NCBI GenBank assembly: GCA_004359435.1
Contig: PTET01000003.1
Location: 10,865-56,285, forward strand
Direction: 5' to 3'
DNA: 45,421 nucleotides
Origin: Flavobacteriaceae bacterium
GTDB lineage: Bacteria > Bacteroidota > Bacteroidia > Flavobacteriales > Weeksellaceae
Position numbers and translations under genes: made by a program. Under the pieces are notes generated by a model. It was not told the origin of the DNA. It searched no databases and saw nothing but the letters and a program-made list of their open reading frames with translations. Within the stretch, counting starts at the first letter, position 1; the number at the start of each line of letters is the position of its first letter. Positions 28,132 through 37,436 of this stretch are shown one piece after another.

Positions 28132-28298
28132 TACATCTCACAAAATTTGAAACAATTACAACACAAAGTCACCACCCTATCCCACCAAAAAAAATAACAA
28201 CTCTTTAACACCCCCACCTCCTATCTCAATTGGTTTTGTCAATTTCATTATTTATATTTAGTCTAATTAAAAAAGTGTTTAACCAAATATTCTACAAA

Positions 28299-28961
28299 AT
28301 GAAATCAAAACTTATTGCCCTTTCCCTTGTGTCTTCTGTGCTGTTTTCATGCAAAAAAGCGGAGAATCAAACCTCGAATGCTGGAATTTCTGGAGAATCC
28401 AAAACCAGTGAGCAGGTTCAAAAAACCATTGAAGAGCTCAAACTGGATTATGTAGAAGAAGGTGCACAGGATATCATCACCTACGATGAGGTCAATGCCG
28501 CACAACAGGCATGGTGCGATGCACTGGTGAAAATCGGAAAAATCCATCAGGAAGGAGGAGATTACAAAGCCTTTGCCGAGCAAGTTTTGACAGATGCCTA
28601 CAATTATGACCACGGAAAAGTGTTTTTCAAACCCACATTGGCTTTTGGAGACCAAACCTTTAGAAACGACAAAAAAGGTGCCTTGGCCTATTTTGTAGGA
28701 GGAGACAAAGACTATCCCAACGACAAAGGATTTGCACTCAAACCATGGGTAAAAGCCAGATATGACAATGCAGGAGACGGAAATCAGGGAATCCAAATCT
28801 ATGGTTCCACAGCCATTACCATGGGGAATGTTTGGGTTACAGATAAAGATGGAAACGAAGTAATGGTGGACAAAACCTGGGTTTTCAAAAAAGGAAAAGA
28901 TGGAAAACTCAGAATCATCGTTCACAAATCTGCCCTACCCTATACTCCAACAAGCAAATAA
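28299..28961 (+). CDS. lipoprotein with SnoaL/NTF2-like domain
   Basis: ATG 28299 gives a lipoprotein signal (MKSKLIALSLVSSVLFSCKK, Cys18); the longer frame from 28230 adds 23 hydrophobic residues ahead of it. The mature protein contains AQQAWCDALVKIGKIHQEGGDYKAF, FFKPTLAFGDQTFRN and KGALAYFVGG, a pattern of a secreted NTF2/SnoaL-like fold sometimes named phosphoribosyl-AMP cyclohydrolase in databases; I do not see the catalytic motifs of that enzyme. Function unknown. The terminator at 28972 follows. Confidence 0.8.
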   Translation: MKSKLIALSLVSSVLFSCKKAENQTSNAGISGESKTSEQVQKTIEELKLDYVEEGAQDIITYDEVNAAQQAWCDALVKIGKIHQEGGDYKAFAEQVLTDAYNYDHGKVFFKPTLAFGDQTFRNDKKGALAYFVGGDKDYPNDKGFALKPWVKARYDNAGDGNQGIQIYGSTAITMGNVWVTDKDGNEVMVDKTWVFKKGKDGKLRIIVHKSALPYTPTSK

Positions 28962-28971
28962 AAAAACAACC

Positions 28972-29004
28972 AGTCTGGGCCAAACAAGCCCAGACTTTTT
29001 TTTA
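28972..29004 (+). terminator. terminator of the SnoaL-like lipoprotein gene
   Basis: Stem AGTCTGGGC (28972-28980) pairs perfectly with GCCCAGACT (28988-28996) around a 7-base loop and is followed by a T run. Confidence 0.92.
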
Positions 29005-29032
29005 ATTTTGTGCTTACTCAAAAACAACACAC

Positions 29033-29827
29033 ATGAAAATTCACAAATTAATTTTTGCTCTTTTGCTCTTGTTTGGACAAATGGGTTTTGGACAAAACAA
29101 CAGACGCAATACAGACAACAACATTGGTTGGTACAATGTATTTGGTACTTTCAAAATCAACGAAAAAATTGGAATTCACTCAGAATTTCAGTGGCGAAGA
29201 AACGATTTCATCACCGAAAGCCAACAAAATTTGCTTCGTTTGGGAGTCAATTACCAGCTAACGCCAAGGGTTCTGTTTAGAGTGGGTTATGGTCTGATTG
29301 AAACCTATCCCTATGGGGAAATTCCGCTCAATGGACTGGGTCGGGATTTTACAGAACATAGAATTTTTCAGATGGTTCAGCTCTCCCAAAAAGAAGGAAA
29401 AGTAGATATTTCTCATCGATTCATGCTCGAACAGCGTTTTGTGGGAAGATACAGTTCACCAGCAGAAACCAAAGAGGACCAGTTTCCACTTTTGAACCGT
29501 GCAAGATATATGGTTCGTTTGCAAATGCCACTGAAAGGGGAAGAAATCAAAGACAAAACGCCCTATGTTGCCCTTTATGATGAAGTGATGATTGGTTTTG
29601 GAGAAAACGTAAACGCCAACGTATTTGACCAAAACAGAATTGGGCTTTTGATTGGATACCGCCTCAACAAAGATTTTAGACTGGAGGCGGGGTATATAAA
29701 CCAAACCTTGCAATATGGTCGATTGGTGGGAGGCCAAAACGTGTTTCAAAACAACAACGGAATCATCATAAATGCCCTGTTCAATATAGATTTGAGCCAA
29801 AATACACCCCAAAACAAACCCCAATAA
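29033..29827 (+). CDS. DUF2490 domain outer-membrane protein
   Basis: A 264-residue protein with a signal peptide (MKIHKLIFALLLLFGQMGFGQ). The mature part begins with WYNVFGTFKINEKIGIHSEFQWRRND, the DUF2490 signature, and consists of amphipathic strands with aromatic girdles, ending in IINALFNIDLSQ. This family is predicted to form outer-membrane barrels of unknown role in Bacteroidota. It is complete. Confidence 0.85.
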   Translation: MKIHKLIFALLLLFGQMGFGQNNRRNTDNNIGWYNVFGTFKINEKIGIHSEFQWRRNDFITESQQNLLRLGVNYQLTPRVLFRVGYGLIETYPYGEIPLNGLGRDFTEHRIFQMVQLSQKEGKVDISHRFMLEQRFVGRYSSPAETKEDQFPLLNRARYMVRLQMPLKGEEIKDKTPYVALYDEVMIGFGENVNANVFDQNRIGLLIGYRLNKDFRLEAGYINQTLQYGRLVGGQNVFQNNNGIIINALFNIDLSQNTPQNKPQ

Positions 29828-29888
29828 ACTTGCCCAAATCTTAGGTTTTCCTCTCCCAAATTCTGTTCTCCAAAGAAAAAAAGGAAAT

Positions 29889-30227
29889 CTATCTGGGAAA
29901 AAAGGCGGAAATCTTCCAAAGTGCTTCCAAATTTCTGTCGTCCACCGAGATAAAATCTCCCGTATAGACCACCAAATCTGGCTTTAGGGCAGAAATTTTC
30001 TGGAATTCTTGGATTTGGTAATTCGGATTGAACCTTGCCCCTATATGCAAATCACTGATTTGAACCACCCTCTTCCCTATCCAAAAAGAATCCAGATTTT
30101 GAAAATCCATGGAGTTTTGGGTCCATTCCACCCAATAGGGTTCAATTTGGTTTGCATACATCAAGGTGGGAATTCCTGCTGCCAGAGCATATTTGAATCC
30201 TGTTTTGAGAAAAATTCTGCGGTTCAT
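29889..30227 (-). CDS. metallophosphoesterase N-terminal fragment
   Basis: The 112 codons from ATG 30227 read RRIFLKTGFKYALAAGIPTL (a Tat-like/hydrophobic leader), then ISDLHIGARFN (metal ligands of the DxH motif) and VVYTGDFIS (GDxx motif), as in YkuE-like calcineurin phosphoesterases. The protein stops after SAFFPR, where family members continue with a GNHD motif for about 150 more residues. The next frame on the same strand reads SLENRIWERKT and a stop near 29840, possibly the true C-terminus. It is therefore truncated, probably by the same kind of gap as elsewhere in the window. Confidence 0.75.
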   Translation of the reverse strand: MNRRIFLKTGFKYALAAGIPTLMYANQIEPYWVEWTQNSMDFQNLDSFWIGKRVVQISDLHIGARFNPNYQIQEFQKISALKPDLVVYTGDFISVDDRNLEALWKISAFFPR

Positions 30228-30253
30228 TTCTAGAAAAAATTATATTGAAAAAT

Positions 30254-30805
30254 TTATACATTTTTGTTCAAGGCATTTTGAAGTGCCAACAAATTTTCGT
30301 CAAGCAAATCTTCAAAGGCTAAATCGGTAAAAGGAAGCATGTTTTTTCCTTTCTGATAAGATTTTTGGTAAAAACTGTAGGCTTCGGGCATCAAACAAAA
30401 TCCGCCCAAAAGAGCCACAAAGAGAAAAAGACTTCTTTTGCCATTTCCCAGCAGCAAAAACTGCAATCCCACCTCCTCTTCCACTGTGGGTTTGTAACCC
30501 GTTAGCACATGAAATACATCGTGGTTTTCAGCCCTTGGTTGCAACTGAAATTGGTTGATTTGCAAAAATTCACCCATGGCATAACCCAGACTTTCTTTGG
30601 GTTTGGAAAGCAGAGATTCTATGGTGATGTCCCAAGGTTTCCTACTTCTTGCCAAGGTTTTGAGATACAGTTCGGCCGAAAACTCGAACATTTTGGAAAT
30701 GATTTCTTCTCTGTATAGCCTAAACTGATTTCTAAAATGCATTCTGAATTTAAAAGTACTTTGAATTTCAAAGTTTTTGAGCAAAATTTTTTGGGTGATT
30801 ATCAT
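30254..30805 (-). CDS. Coq4-like family protein
   Basis: A 183-residue protein whose centre carries the Coq4 metal motif HDxxHx11E: His95, Asp96, His99 and Glu111 in NHDVFHVLTGYKPTVEEE. LGYAMGEFLQ before it and GLQFLLLGNGKRS after it also fit the family. Coq4 works in ubiquinone biosynthesis in mitochondria and some bacteria, yet flavobacteria use menaquinone, so the role here is unclear. It lies 10 bases downstream of a small regulator gene in the same orientation. Complete. Confidence 0.75.
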   Translation of the reverse strand: MIITQKILLKNFEIQSTFKFRMHFRNQFRLYREEIISKMFEFSAELYLKTLARSRKPWDITIESLLSKPKESLGYAMGEFLQINQFQLQPRAENHDVFHVLTGYKPTVEEEVGLQFLLLGNGKRSLFLFVALLGGFCLMPEAYSFYQKSYQKGKNMLPFTDLAFEDLLDENLLALQNALNKNV

Positions 30806-30815
30806 ATTCTAGGAT

Positions 30816-31094
30816 TTATAGTAGTTTTTCTAAGGCAGAAATGTGATTTTTGAATTCTTCTCTGCCCTTGTGGGTAATTCTATAAGAGGTTTTGGGCTTT
30901 TTCCCCACAAACTCTTTTTTGATTTCGATGTAGTTTTTCTTCTCCAAAGCCGTGGAATGGCTAGCGAGATTTCCGTCTGTAATTTGCAAAAGTTCTTTGA
31001 GGGCAGAAAAATCAATCCAATCGTTCACCATCAGGACAGACATAATTCCCAGACGAACCCTGCTTTCAAAATCTTTGTTTAGGTTTTCTATCAT
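30816..31094 (-). CDS. winged-helix transcriptional regulator (HTH_34-like)
   Basis: A 92-residue single-domain regulator. DFESRVRLGIMSVLMVNDWIDF, FSALKELLQITDGNLASHSTALEKKNYIEIKK and RITHKGREEFKNH form a winged helix of the type assigned to PF13601, with the recognition helix around NLASHSTALEK. It lies between a membrane protein gene (6 bases upstream) and the Coq4-like gene (10 bases downstream), so the three are one operon; small regulators of this family usually control the membrane protein next door. Confidence 0.85.
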   Translation of the reverse strand: MIENLNKDFESRVRLGIMSVLMVNDWIDFSALKELLQITDGNLASHSTALEKKNYIEIKKEFVGKKPKTSYRITHKGREEFKNHISALEKLL

Positions 31095-31100
31095 GGGATT

Positions 31101-31733
31101 TTATTTGTATTTCACATGCATGATGAGTCCGTATACGATGTGCAAAACGCCAAAACCAATGGCCCAAAAAAGAAGTCCATAGCCCAGCATAAAAAAAGCG
31201 ACCAGACCCAAAATCACCTCGAAAATTCCCAAATATTTCACATCCCCAAAGGTATATTTGGAGGCACTCACAAGAGCCAATCCATAAAAAATAAGGGTGG
31301 TGGGAGCAATATAATAGATGTGCCTATAACTAAAAAAGGCCAAACAAGCGATTCCTCCAGCAACCAGTGGAATCATCATGGCCTCTATCATGTTGTAGGT
31401 GGTGGCAGTCCAAATGGGAAGTTGGTTCTTTTTGCTTTTTCTCATGGTGAAAAAAATCCCAATCCCAATGCAAACACAAAGGGTAACAAAACCCAAAACA
31501 AAAAGGTCAAACAAAAGCTGATTGTAATTGTCTATTTGGGTGAATCGATATCCATCAAAATAATCGATACCATAAGAAAGCATAATTTTGTATGCCACAT
31601 AAGTAGTAACCAGAGCAATGGAGCCCGCAAAAACTCCAGAAATTCCACTCAGTGACATAAAACGAGAGCTTCTCTCCATCATAGAGCGAATGTGCTGCAA
31701 ATCTTCGGCGTGTTGGTTTTGTTTTGAATTCAT
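31101..31733 (-). CDS. multi-pass membrane protein of unknown function
   Basis: A 210-residue protein with a charged N-terminus (SKQNQHAEDLQHIRSMMERSSRFMSLSGISGV) followed by six hydrophobic segments in a regular array. The opening HIRxMMERSSRF.SLSG motif is characteristic of a Bacteroidota family that sits next to HTH_34-type regulators. Function unknown. Six bases upstream of the regulator gene. Confidence 0.72.
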   Translation of the reverse strand: MNSKQNQHAEDLQHIRSMMERSSRFMSLSGISGVFAGSIALVTTYVAYKIMLSYGIDYFDGYRFTQIDNYNQLLFDLFVLGFVTLCVCIGIGIFFTMRKSKKNQLPIWTATTYNMIEAMMIPLVAGGIACLAFFSYRHIYYIAPTTLIFYGLALVSASKYTFGDVKYLGIFEVILGLVAFFMLGYGLLFWAIGFGVLHIVYGLIMHVKYK

Positions 31734-31833
31734 CTTTATAGATTAAAAGAACTTTGTAATGCAAAGTAAATTATATTTTTTGGATTGGGCAAACAAAATT
31801 GTGAAAAATCAATACTTGATAAAAACAGTCCAC

Positions 31834-31864
31834 AAAAAAAGCCATCAAATATGATGGCTCTTTT
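31834..31864 (-). terminator. terminator after the small membrane protein gene
   Basis: Stem GCCATCA (31841-31847) pairs with TGATGGC (31852-31858). On the minus strand it is followed by seven T. Confidence 0.85.
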
Positions 31865-31898
31865 ACTATAACTTAAGATTTATAAAATCTTTAAAATT

Positions 31899-32108
31899 TT
31901 ATTTACTATAAACCAGCTCAACACCTGGTTGATTTGGAAGTGTTTTGCTCTTTACTTCTTCCTCAGATATTCCTTTTCCGATTTTTCCAGCGGTTTCAAG
32001 TGGTGCTAAAATAACCCAGGTAATGGCCAAGGTTGCCATAGAAATAATCCCCCAAAAACCTAGAAGAAACATGGTCAAAAAGAATAAAAAGCCTAAAAAC
32101 TGAATCAT
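31899..32108 (-). CDS. small membrane protein, 69 residues
   Basis: The protein starts with two closely spaced hydrophobic segments (IQFLGFLFFLTMFLLGFWGII and MATLAITWVIL) and ends with a charged tail (GKGISEEEVKSKTLPNQPGVELVYSK). It has its own terminator 35 bases downstream. I do not recognise the family. The coding nature is supported by the clean membrane/charged layout and by the terminator. Confidence 0.6.
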   Translation of the reverse strand: MIQFLGFLFFLTMFLLGFWGIISMATLAITWVILAPLETAGKIGKGISEEEVKSKTLPNQPGVELVYSK

Positions 32109-32214
32109 AACTTAAATTTAATTTGGTTTGTTGATCTTACAATAGGACAAAAATACACAATCAAAACCAGTTGACAAAGATTTTTTTTGACCTCACCAAA
32201 CATGAATCATATCA

Positions 32215-32247
32215 CTTGGATTAGCTTAAAGAGGTTTTGTATCTTTA
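32215..32247 (+). promoter_or_regulatory. candidate promoter of fumC
   Basis: TTG (32216-32218) and TATCTTTA (32240-32247) are 21 bases apart, near the flavobacterial TTG-N19-TAnnTTTG pattern. The fumC ATG is 49 bases downstream. Confidence 0.45.
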
Positions 32248-32296
32248 TTGTGAATTTATAATACATCAAAAATCACCCATAAAGCACACAAATACT

Positions 32297-33691
32297 ATGG
32301 AATTTAGAATCGAAAAAGACACCATGGGGGAAGTAAAAGTTCCCGCTGATAAATATTGGGGAGCTCAAACCGAACGCTCAAGAAACAATTTTAAAATTGG
32401 GCCGGTGGCTTCTATGCCAATGGAAATTATCTACGGTTTTGCTTATCTTAAGAAAGCCGCCGCCTATGCCAACTGCGATCTTGGGGTTTTACCTGCTGAA
32501 AAAAGGGATCTGATCGCCAAGGTTTGTGATGAAATTTTAGAAGGAAAATTAGACGATCAGTTTCCACTTGTAATCTGGCAAACAGGTTCTGGAACCCAGT
32601 CTAACATGAATGTGAATGAAGTAATCGCAAACCGAGCACAAGAAATTGCGGGAGGTAAAATTGGTGAGGGAGAACCTGTTCTTAAAGCCAATGACGATGT
32701 AAACAAATCACAATCATCCAACGATACTTTCCCTACGGGAATGCATATTGCAGGTTACAAAATGATTGTGGAAAATACCATTCCAGGGGTATTGCAACTT
32801 AAAGAAACCTTAAACAAAAAGGCTGAAGAATTCAAAGATGTAGTTAAGATTGGAAGAACCCATCTGATGGATGCCACACCTCTCACTGTGGGTCAACAAT
32901 TCTCTGGCTATGTTTCTCAGTTAGACCATGGAATCAAAGCCCTTAAAAACACTTTGCCACATTTAAGCGAGCTTGCGCTAGGTGGAACCGCGGTTGGAAC
33001 AGGACTCAATACACCCAAAGGCTATGATGTTTTGGTTGCCAAATACATCGCAGATTTTACCGGTCATCCATTTATTACCGCAGAAAATAAATTTGAAGCC
33101 TTGGCTGCCCATGATGCTATGGTAGAAAGCCATGGAGCACTTAAACAATTGGCCGTTTCGCTCAACAAAATTGCCAATGACATTAGAATGGTTGCCTCTG
33201 GGCCTAGATCGGGAATTGGAGAATTGATGCTACCTGAAAACGAGCCTGGATCATCCATTATGCCAGGAAAAGTAAACCCAACCCAGTGCGAAGCCCTAAC
33301 CATGGTTTGCGCCCAAGTAATGGGGAACGATACAGCTGTAACGGTAGCTGGAACACAGGGACATTTCGAACTCAATGTATTCAAACCTGTGATGGCCTAC
33401 AATTTGTTGCAATCTGCTCAGCTCATTGGAGACGCCTGTGTTTCTTTTGATCTTAATTGCGCCATCGGAATTGAGACCAACAAGGGAAGAATCAAAGAAC
33501 TGGTAAACAACTCGCTGATGCTAGTAACAGCGCTTAACACCAAAATTGGATACTACAAAGCCGCTGAAATTGCCAATACTGCACACAAAAACGGAACAAC
33601 GCTCAAAGAAGAAGCCATCAATTTGGGCTATGTAACCGCCGAAGAATACGACCAGTGGGTAAAACCCGAAGACATGATTTCTGGTCTATAA
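32297..33691 (+). CDS. fumC: fumarate hydratase class II
   Basis: Fumarase of the TCA cycle (fumarate + water to malate). I start at ATG 32297, where the family N-terminus [28 protein letters not shown] begins; the frame from 32237 adds 20 unrelated residues. The signature [11 protein letters not shown] is near residue 318, [10 protein letters not shown] near residue 98 and [10 protein letters not shown] near residue 190. The 464 residues match the family. Its own terminator follows. Confidence 0.97.
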   Translation: MEFRIEKDTMGEVKVPADKYWGAQTERSRNNFKIGPVASMPMEIIYGFAYLKKAAAYANCDLGVLPAEKRDLIAKVCDEILEGKLDDQFPLVIWQTGSGTQSNMNVNEVIANRAQEIAGGKIGEGEPVLKANDDVNKSQSSNDTFPTGMHIAGYKMIVENTIPGVLQLKETLNKKAEEFKDVVKIGRTHLMDATPLTVGQQFSGYVSQLDHGIKALKNTLPHLSELALGGTAVGTGLNTPKGYDVLVAKYIADFTGHPFITAENKFEALAAHDAMVESHGALKQLAVSLNKIANDIRMVASGPRSGIGELMLPENEPGSSIMPGKVNPTQCEALTMVCAQVMGNDTAVTVAGTQGHFELNVFKPVMAYNLLQSAQLIGDACVSFDLNCAIGIETNKGRIKELVNNSLMLVTALNTKIGYYKAAEIANTAHKNGTTLKEEAINLGYVTAEEYDQWVKPEDMISGL

Positions 33692-33716
33692 TTCTAAAAA
33701 TCAATTTCCAAACACT

Positions 33717-33754
33717 AAAAAACCCTGTTTTTCAAAAGAAAAACAGGGTTTTTT
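33717..33754 (+). terminator. terminator of fumC
   Basis: Stem AAAAAACCCTGTTTTTC/GAAAAACAGGGTTTTTT with a short loop, directly before the oppositely oriented tRNA end. It can also stop transcription from the tRNA side. Confidence 0.9.
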
Positions 33755-33756
33755 AG

Positions 33757-33830
33757 TGACCTCGGAGGGATTCAAACCCCCAACCTCTTGAGCCGTAATC
33801 AAGTGCACTATTCAATTATGCTACAAGGCC
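33757..33830 (-). tRNA. tRNA-Arg (anticodon ACG)
   Basis: The minus strand folds into a cloverleaf of 74 bases: acceptor GGCCTTG/CGAGGTC (two G.U pairs) with discriminator A, D stem GCAT/GTGC, anticodon stem CTTGA/TCAAG around loop TTACGGC (anticodon ACG), and T arm GGGGG-TTTGAAT-CCCTC. CCA is not encoded, as is common in Bacteroidota. It reads CGU codons (and others if A34 is deaminated by TadA). Confidence 0.93.
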
Positions 33831-33840
33831 ATTTAGAGCG

Positions 33841-33872
33841 CAAATATACAAAAGTGGATTTAATCCTGCAAA
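33841..33872 (-). promoter_or_regulatory. promoter of tRNA-Arg
   Basis: On the minus strand TTTG (33872-33869) precedes TATATTTG (33848-33841) by 20 bases, the same boxes and spacing as upstream of rpmH. Confidence 0.65.
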
Positions 33873-33891
33873 CTACAAGACTTATATTCGT

Positions 33892-34797
33892 TTAGGGCCT
33901 TACTTTGATTCGAGCAATTTCTTCGCCCATTAGTACTTTGGTTTCAAAGCCATCCTGGGTATTTTTAACCAAATCGGGTGAAAACTCAATGGTTCCTTCC
34001 TGAAAAAAAAGCACTACAGTAGATCCTCCAAAAGCAAAATAGCCTTTCTCCTGCCCCTTCTCTACTCTAGATTCTGCTTCATACGTCTGAAAGATAGAAC
34101 CCGTCATGGTCGCCCCTACATCACAAAACAAATATTCCCCAATTTCATCGGTTAAAACAGTCGTATATTCTCTTTTGTTTTGCAAAAAAATAGTCAAACT
34201 TTTACCCAATGCAAGTGGCGAAACTGAATAGTATTTTCCACCTATTTTTTGACTCTCAGAGGCAACACCCGCAAAAGGAAAATGGTATCTGTGGTAATCC
34301 ACAGGAGCGAGCCGAACAATAGCCATACTTCCCCCTGCAAAAGTTTCGGCCAAGGGAATGCTATCTAGAAAAGTACTCACGGTAAACTGCTTGTCTTTCA
34401 CAAAAAAGGGCTGAAAATCTTCGACCCTAGGAAATACTGTAACTCTTCCGTCAGCAGGAGAAGAGATATCCCCTAAAATAGGTCTTGCCTCTGGTTTAAT
34501 TTTTCGATAAAAAAAATCATTGAAACTCTTGAATCCATCCTGGGGAATAATATATTCCTCCATTTTCACTTTATAATTGGATACAAAAGCTTGGATTCTA
34601 GATTTTGAAAAGCCTTGATTCATAAACCATCCTCCCAAGGAAGAAACCATTTTACTTGCCATAAGGCCAAGCAATTTTTTTCCAAAGGGATGGTGGTAAA
34701 AAAAATAAATTTCACGAATACTAGGGATTTTTTCGTGGAATTTTTTCCCAGTCTTTCGATCTATAATTTGTACAGGCTTAAAATCTATTGTTTTCAT
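33892..34797 (-). CDS. psd: phosphatidylserine decarboxylase family protein
   Basis: PSD converts phosphatidylserine to phosphatidylethanolamine. I start at ATG 34797, one base after the upstream gene ends (34799); the frame from 34836 would overlap it. Family features: FNDFFYRKIKPEARP near residue 90, SPADGRV (the Asp-containing motif) near 110, HRYHFPF near 165 and FGGSTVVLFF near the C-terminus, where the GGST serine becomes the pyruvoyl group after self-cleavage. 301 residues, normal. Last gene of hisS-spmAB-psd. Confidence 0.92.
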   Translation of the reverse strand: MKTIDFKPVQIIDRKTGKKFHEKIPSIREIYFFYHHPFGKKLLGLMASKMVSSLGGWFMNQGFSKSRIQAFVSNYKVKMEEYIIPQDGFKSFNDFFYRKIKPEARPILGDISSPADGRVTVFPRVEDFQPFFVKDKQFTVSTFLDSIPLAETFAGGSMAIVRLAPVDYHRYHFPFAGVASESQKIGGKYYSVSPLALGKSLTIFLQNKREYTTVLTDEIGEYLFCDVGATMTGSIFQTYEAESRVEKGQEKGYFAFGGSTVVLFFQEGTIEFSPDLVKNTQDGFETKVLMGEEIARIKVRP

Positions 34798-34798
34798 T

Positions 34799-36031
34799 TC
34801 AACCAAAAAACATGTAGGCGATAGCGATGGCCGCAACGATACCAGCTACCTCAGCAATGAGACCCGCAGATACTGCATGTCTGGTTTTTTTAATTCCTAC
34901 AGATCCAAAATAAACCGCCAATATATAAAATGTAGTCTCAGTTGAACCTTGAATGATAGAAGTTAACTTACCCACAAAAGAATCCACCCCATGTATTTTC
35001 CAAGATTCAGCCATAAGTCCTCTGGCTCCTCCCCCTGAAAGTGGTTTCATAAAAGCGGTAGGTAGTCCATCTACAAAACGGTTGTCCATACCCAATAAAT
35101 CTACCAGGCATCGAACTCCAGAAAGTAGAATTTCCATGGCACCAGAAGCGGTAAACACTCCAACGGCACAAAGCATGGCCACCAAATAGGGTACGATGGT
35201 TATCGCTACATTAAATCCTTCTTTGGCTCCATCAATAAAAGCCTCGTAAATATTTATTTTGGATAGAAGTCCCATCACAATAAAAGAAATAATCACCCCA
35301 AAAAGCAAAAGGTTAGAGAACAAACTGGTAAAAACTTCTATCTCTGCCTGAGACTTTCCATTTACATAGTATCCAATTCCACCCACAAAAGCGATTACAG
35401 CAAAAAGATATGCCAAAACCACAGGCTGAAGCAGATTGATTCTTTGAAATAAAGCCGTTGCGATGAGTCCAACTAAGGTTGAACAGATGGTGGCCATAAG
35501 TATAGGTACAAATACGTCAGTTGGATTCACCGAACCCGAAGACATTCTAAGGGCCAATATACTTACTGGAATAATGGTTAGACCAGAGCTATTGAGTACC
35601 AAGAACATAATTTGCGCATTGGATGCCGTATCTTTATTTGGATTTAAACTTTGCAATTCTTTCATGGCTTTAAGCCCAAGTGGCGTAGCTGCATTGTCAA
35701 GACCTAGCATGTTGGCCGAAAAATTCATCATCATAGATCCCATAGAAGAATGATTCTTGGGGATTTCGGGAAATAATCTTGTAAAAAGTGGACTTACAGC
35801 CTTAGAAAGCAAATCTACCGCGCCCGCTTTTTCTCCAATTTTCATAATTCCTAGCCATAGGGTCATCATCCCAGAAAGTCCGAGTGAAAGCTCGAATCCT
35901 GTTTTGGCTCTATCAAAAAGAGCAGTGATAATTTCCTGAAAAATTGCAGTATTATGATTGAAAAAAAACTCGAAAAGACTACACAAGAAAGCAATGATAA
36001 AGAATCCTACCCATATATAATTTAATGCCAT
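34799..36031 (-). CDS. nucleoside recognition (SpmA-SpmB fusion) membrane protein
   Basis: A 410-residue membrane protein starting at ATG 36031 (MALNYIWVGFFIIAF). It is two Gate/nucleoside-recognition domains in one chain: LSLGLSGMMTLWLGIMKIGEKAGAV with GLDNAATPLGLKAM in the first (SpmA-like), and VTIVPYLVAMLCAVGVF with GLPTAFMKPLSGGGARG in the second (SpmB-like). In Bacillus SpmA and SpmB serve spore-core dehydration; the fused form is common in non-sporulating Bacteroidota with unknown substrate. It sits 28 bases downstream of hisS and is followed by psd. Confidence 0.88.
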   Translation of the reverse strand: MALNYIWVGFFIIAFLCSLFEFFFNHNTAIFQEIITALFDRAKTGFELSLGLSGMMTLWLGIMKIGEKAGAVDLLSKAVSPLFTRLFPEIPKNHSSMGSMMMNFSANMLGLDNAATPLGLKAMKELQSLNPNKDTASNAQIMFLVLNSSGLTIIPVSILALRMSSGSVNPTDVFVPILMATICSTLVGLIATALFQRINLLQPVVLAYLFAVIAFVGGIGYYVNGKSQAEIEVFTSLFSNLLLFGVIISFIVMGLLSKINIYEAFIDGAKEGFNVAITIVPYLVAMLCAVGVFTASGAMEILLSGVRCLVDLLGMDNRFVDGLPTAFMKPLSGGGARGLMAESWKIHGVDSFVGKLTSIIQGSTETTFYILAVYFGSVGIKKTRHAVSAGLIAEVAGIVAAIAIAYMFFG

Positions 36032-36059
36032 ACTTCTATTTTTTTGTTTTGATTTTAAT

Positions 36060-37436
36060 TTACGACTCAATAATTTCTGAAATTGTCTCTAGAAATTCAG
36101 CTTGAGTTATGTTTTTTTGACTTCCTTCTATTAAATTTTTTAGACTTAAAGTGTCATTTTGCATTTCGTTTTCACCTAATATAACCACCCAATTGATCTG
36201 GTTTTTGTCTGCATATTGCATCTGCTTTTTAATGGAAACCGCCTTGGGATAAAGTTCGCAAGAAATGGATTTTTGACGAAGTTTTTTGATGAGCTTCATG
36301 CATATAGCCGATTCCTTATCTGCGAAATTTAAGAATAAAACTTGGGTTTGGTTGGGTTTTGTTTCAGGAAATAAGGCCAATTCTTCTAAACAAAGGTAAA
36401 TTCTATCAAGTCCGAATGAAATTCCAACCCCGGGCAGGTTTTTAAGACCAAAAATTCCTGTTAAATCATCGTATCTGCCTCCACCTCCAATAGAGCCGAG
36501 TTCTACCTGGGTAGCTTTCACCTCAAAAATACAACCGGTATAATAATTAAGCCCTCTGGCTAGTGTAGGAGAAAAAACAAGTTTGCTGGTTTGAAGCCCA
36601 AGTTCTTGGGTGTTTTGAAAAACAAATCTAAGCTCTTCAACTCCCTGAACACCCACTTCTGAGTCTTTCAGAAGGTTTTCTAACAGTGTTAGTTGAGAGA
36701 GAAAATCACCCTTTAAATCAAAAATTGGGTCTAGTTTGGCTAGTGAAGCATCTGAAATACCTCTGTCTTTCATCTCCAAAACCACCTTTTCTTTGCCGAT
36801 TTTATCGAGTTTATCTAGAGCAACAGTAAAATCAATGAGTTTGTCTTCAATTTGAGCGACCTCAGCCAAACCAGAAAGAATTTTTCGGTTGTTAATGTGA
36901 ATCTCGGTTTGAAGCCCAAGGGAAGAAAAAACCTGGTCATACATTTGCACAAAATCTACTTCTTGCCAAAGCGAGTCGCTTCCTACTACATCTGCATCAC
37001 ATTGGTAAAACTCTCTAAATCTTCCTTTTTGAGGTCTGTCTGCTCTCCAAACGGGTTGTATTTGATACCTTTTAAAAGGAAAAGAAAGCTCGTTTTGATG
37101 CTGCACAACATACCTTGCAAAAGGCACAGTTAAATCGTATCGAAGGGCTTTTTCGCTAATTTGAGGGGTTAAAACATTTTCTTTTTGGTGCTGTAAATCC
37201 TCAGTAGAAATCTCTTTTAGATATTCTCCCGAATTCAAAATTTTAAAAATGAGCCTATCCCCTTCTTCGCCATATTTACCCATCAAAGTTTGATAATTTT
37301 CAAAAGAAGGCGTTTGAATCGGATTAAATCCAAAACGGCAAAAAACCTCAGAGATAGTTCTTTTGATATACTCTCTTTTGTAAACCTCTTGGGAAGAAAA
37401 ATCACGTGTTCCTTTGGGAGTACTGGGTTTGGCCAT
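36060..37436 (-). CDS. hisS: histidyl-tRNA synthetase
   Basis: Class II aminoacyl-tRNA synthetase, 458 residues. Motif 1 region begins with [16 protein letters not shown]; motif 2 is [23 protein letters not shown]; the histidine-specific block is [14 protein letters not shown]; motif 3 is [13 protein letters not shown]; the C-terminal anticodon-binding domain follows. Complete and highly conserved. It heads the hisS-spmAB-psd operon. The 171 bases before msrBA (37437-37607) show only a weak promoter-like element. Confidence 0.96.
   Translation of the reverse strand: MAKPSTPKGTRDFSSQEVYKREYIKRTISEVFCRFGFNPIQTPSFENYQTLMGKYGEEGDRLIFKILNSGEYLKEISTEDLQHQKENVLTPQISEKALRYDLTVPFARYVVQHQNELSFPFKRYQIQPVWRADRPQKGRFREFYQCDADVVGSDSLWQEVDFVQMYDQVFSSLGLQTEIHINNRKILSGLAEVAQIEDKLIDFTVALDKLDKIGKEKVVLEMKDRGISDASLAKLDPIFDLKGDFLSQLTLLENLLKDSEVGVQGVEELRFVFQNTQELGLQTSKLVFSPTLARGLNYYTGCIFEVKATQVELGSIGGGGRYDDLTGIFGLKNLPGVGISFGLDRIYLCLEELALFPETKPNQTQVLFLNFADKESAICMKLIKKLRQKSISCELYPKAVSIKKQMQYADKNQINWVVILGENEMQNDTLSLKNLIEGSQKNITQAEFLETISEIIES

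Noticed and set aside
28132-28298. A CRISPR array or retron RNA next to the Septu-like pair
   Set aside because: No direct repeats, no inverted a1/a2 repeat and no reverse transcriptase gene are seen in this stretch.
28299-28961. Phosphoribosyl-AMP cyclohydrolase (hisI) activity
   Set aside because: Protein is a lipoprotein and lacks the HisI zinc and magnesium motifs.
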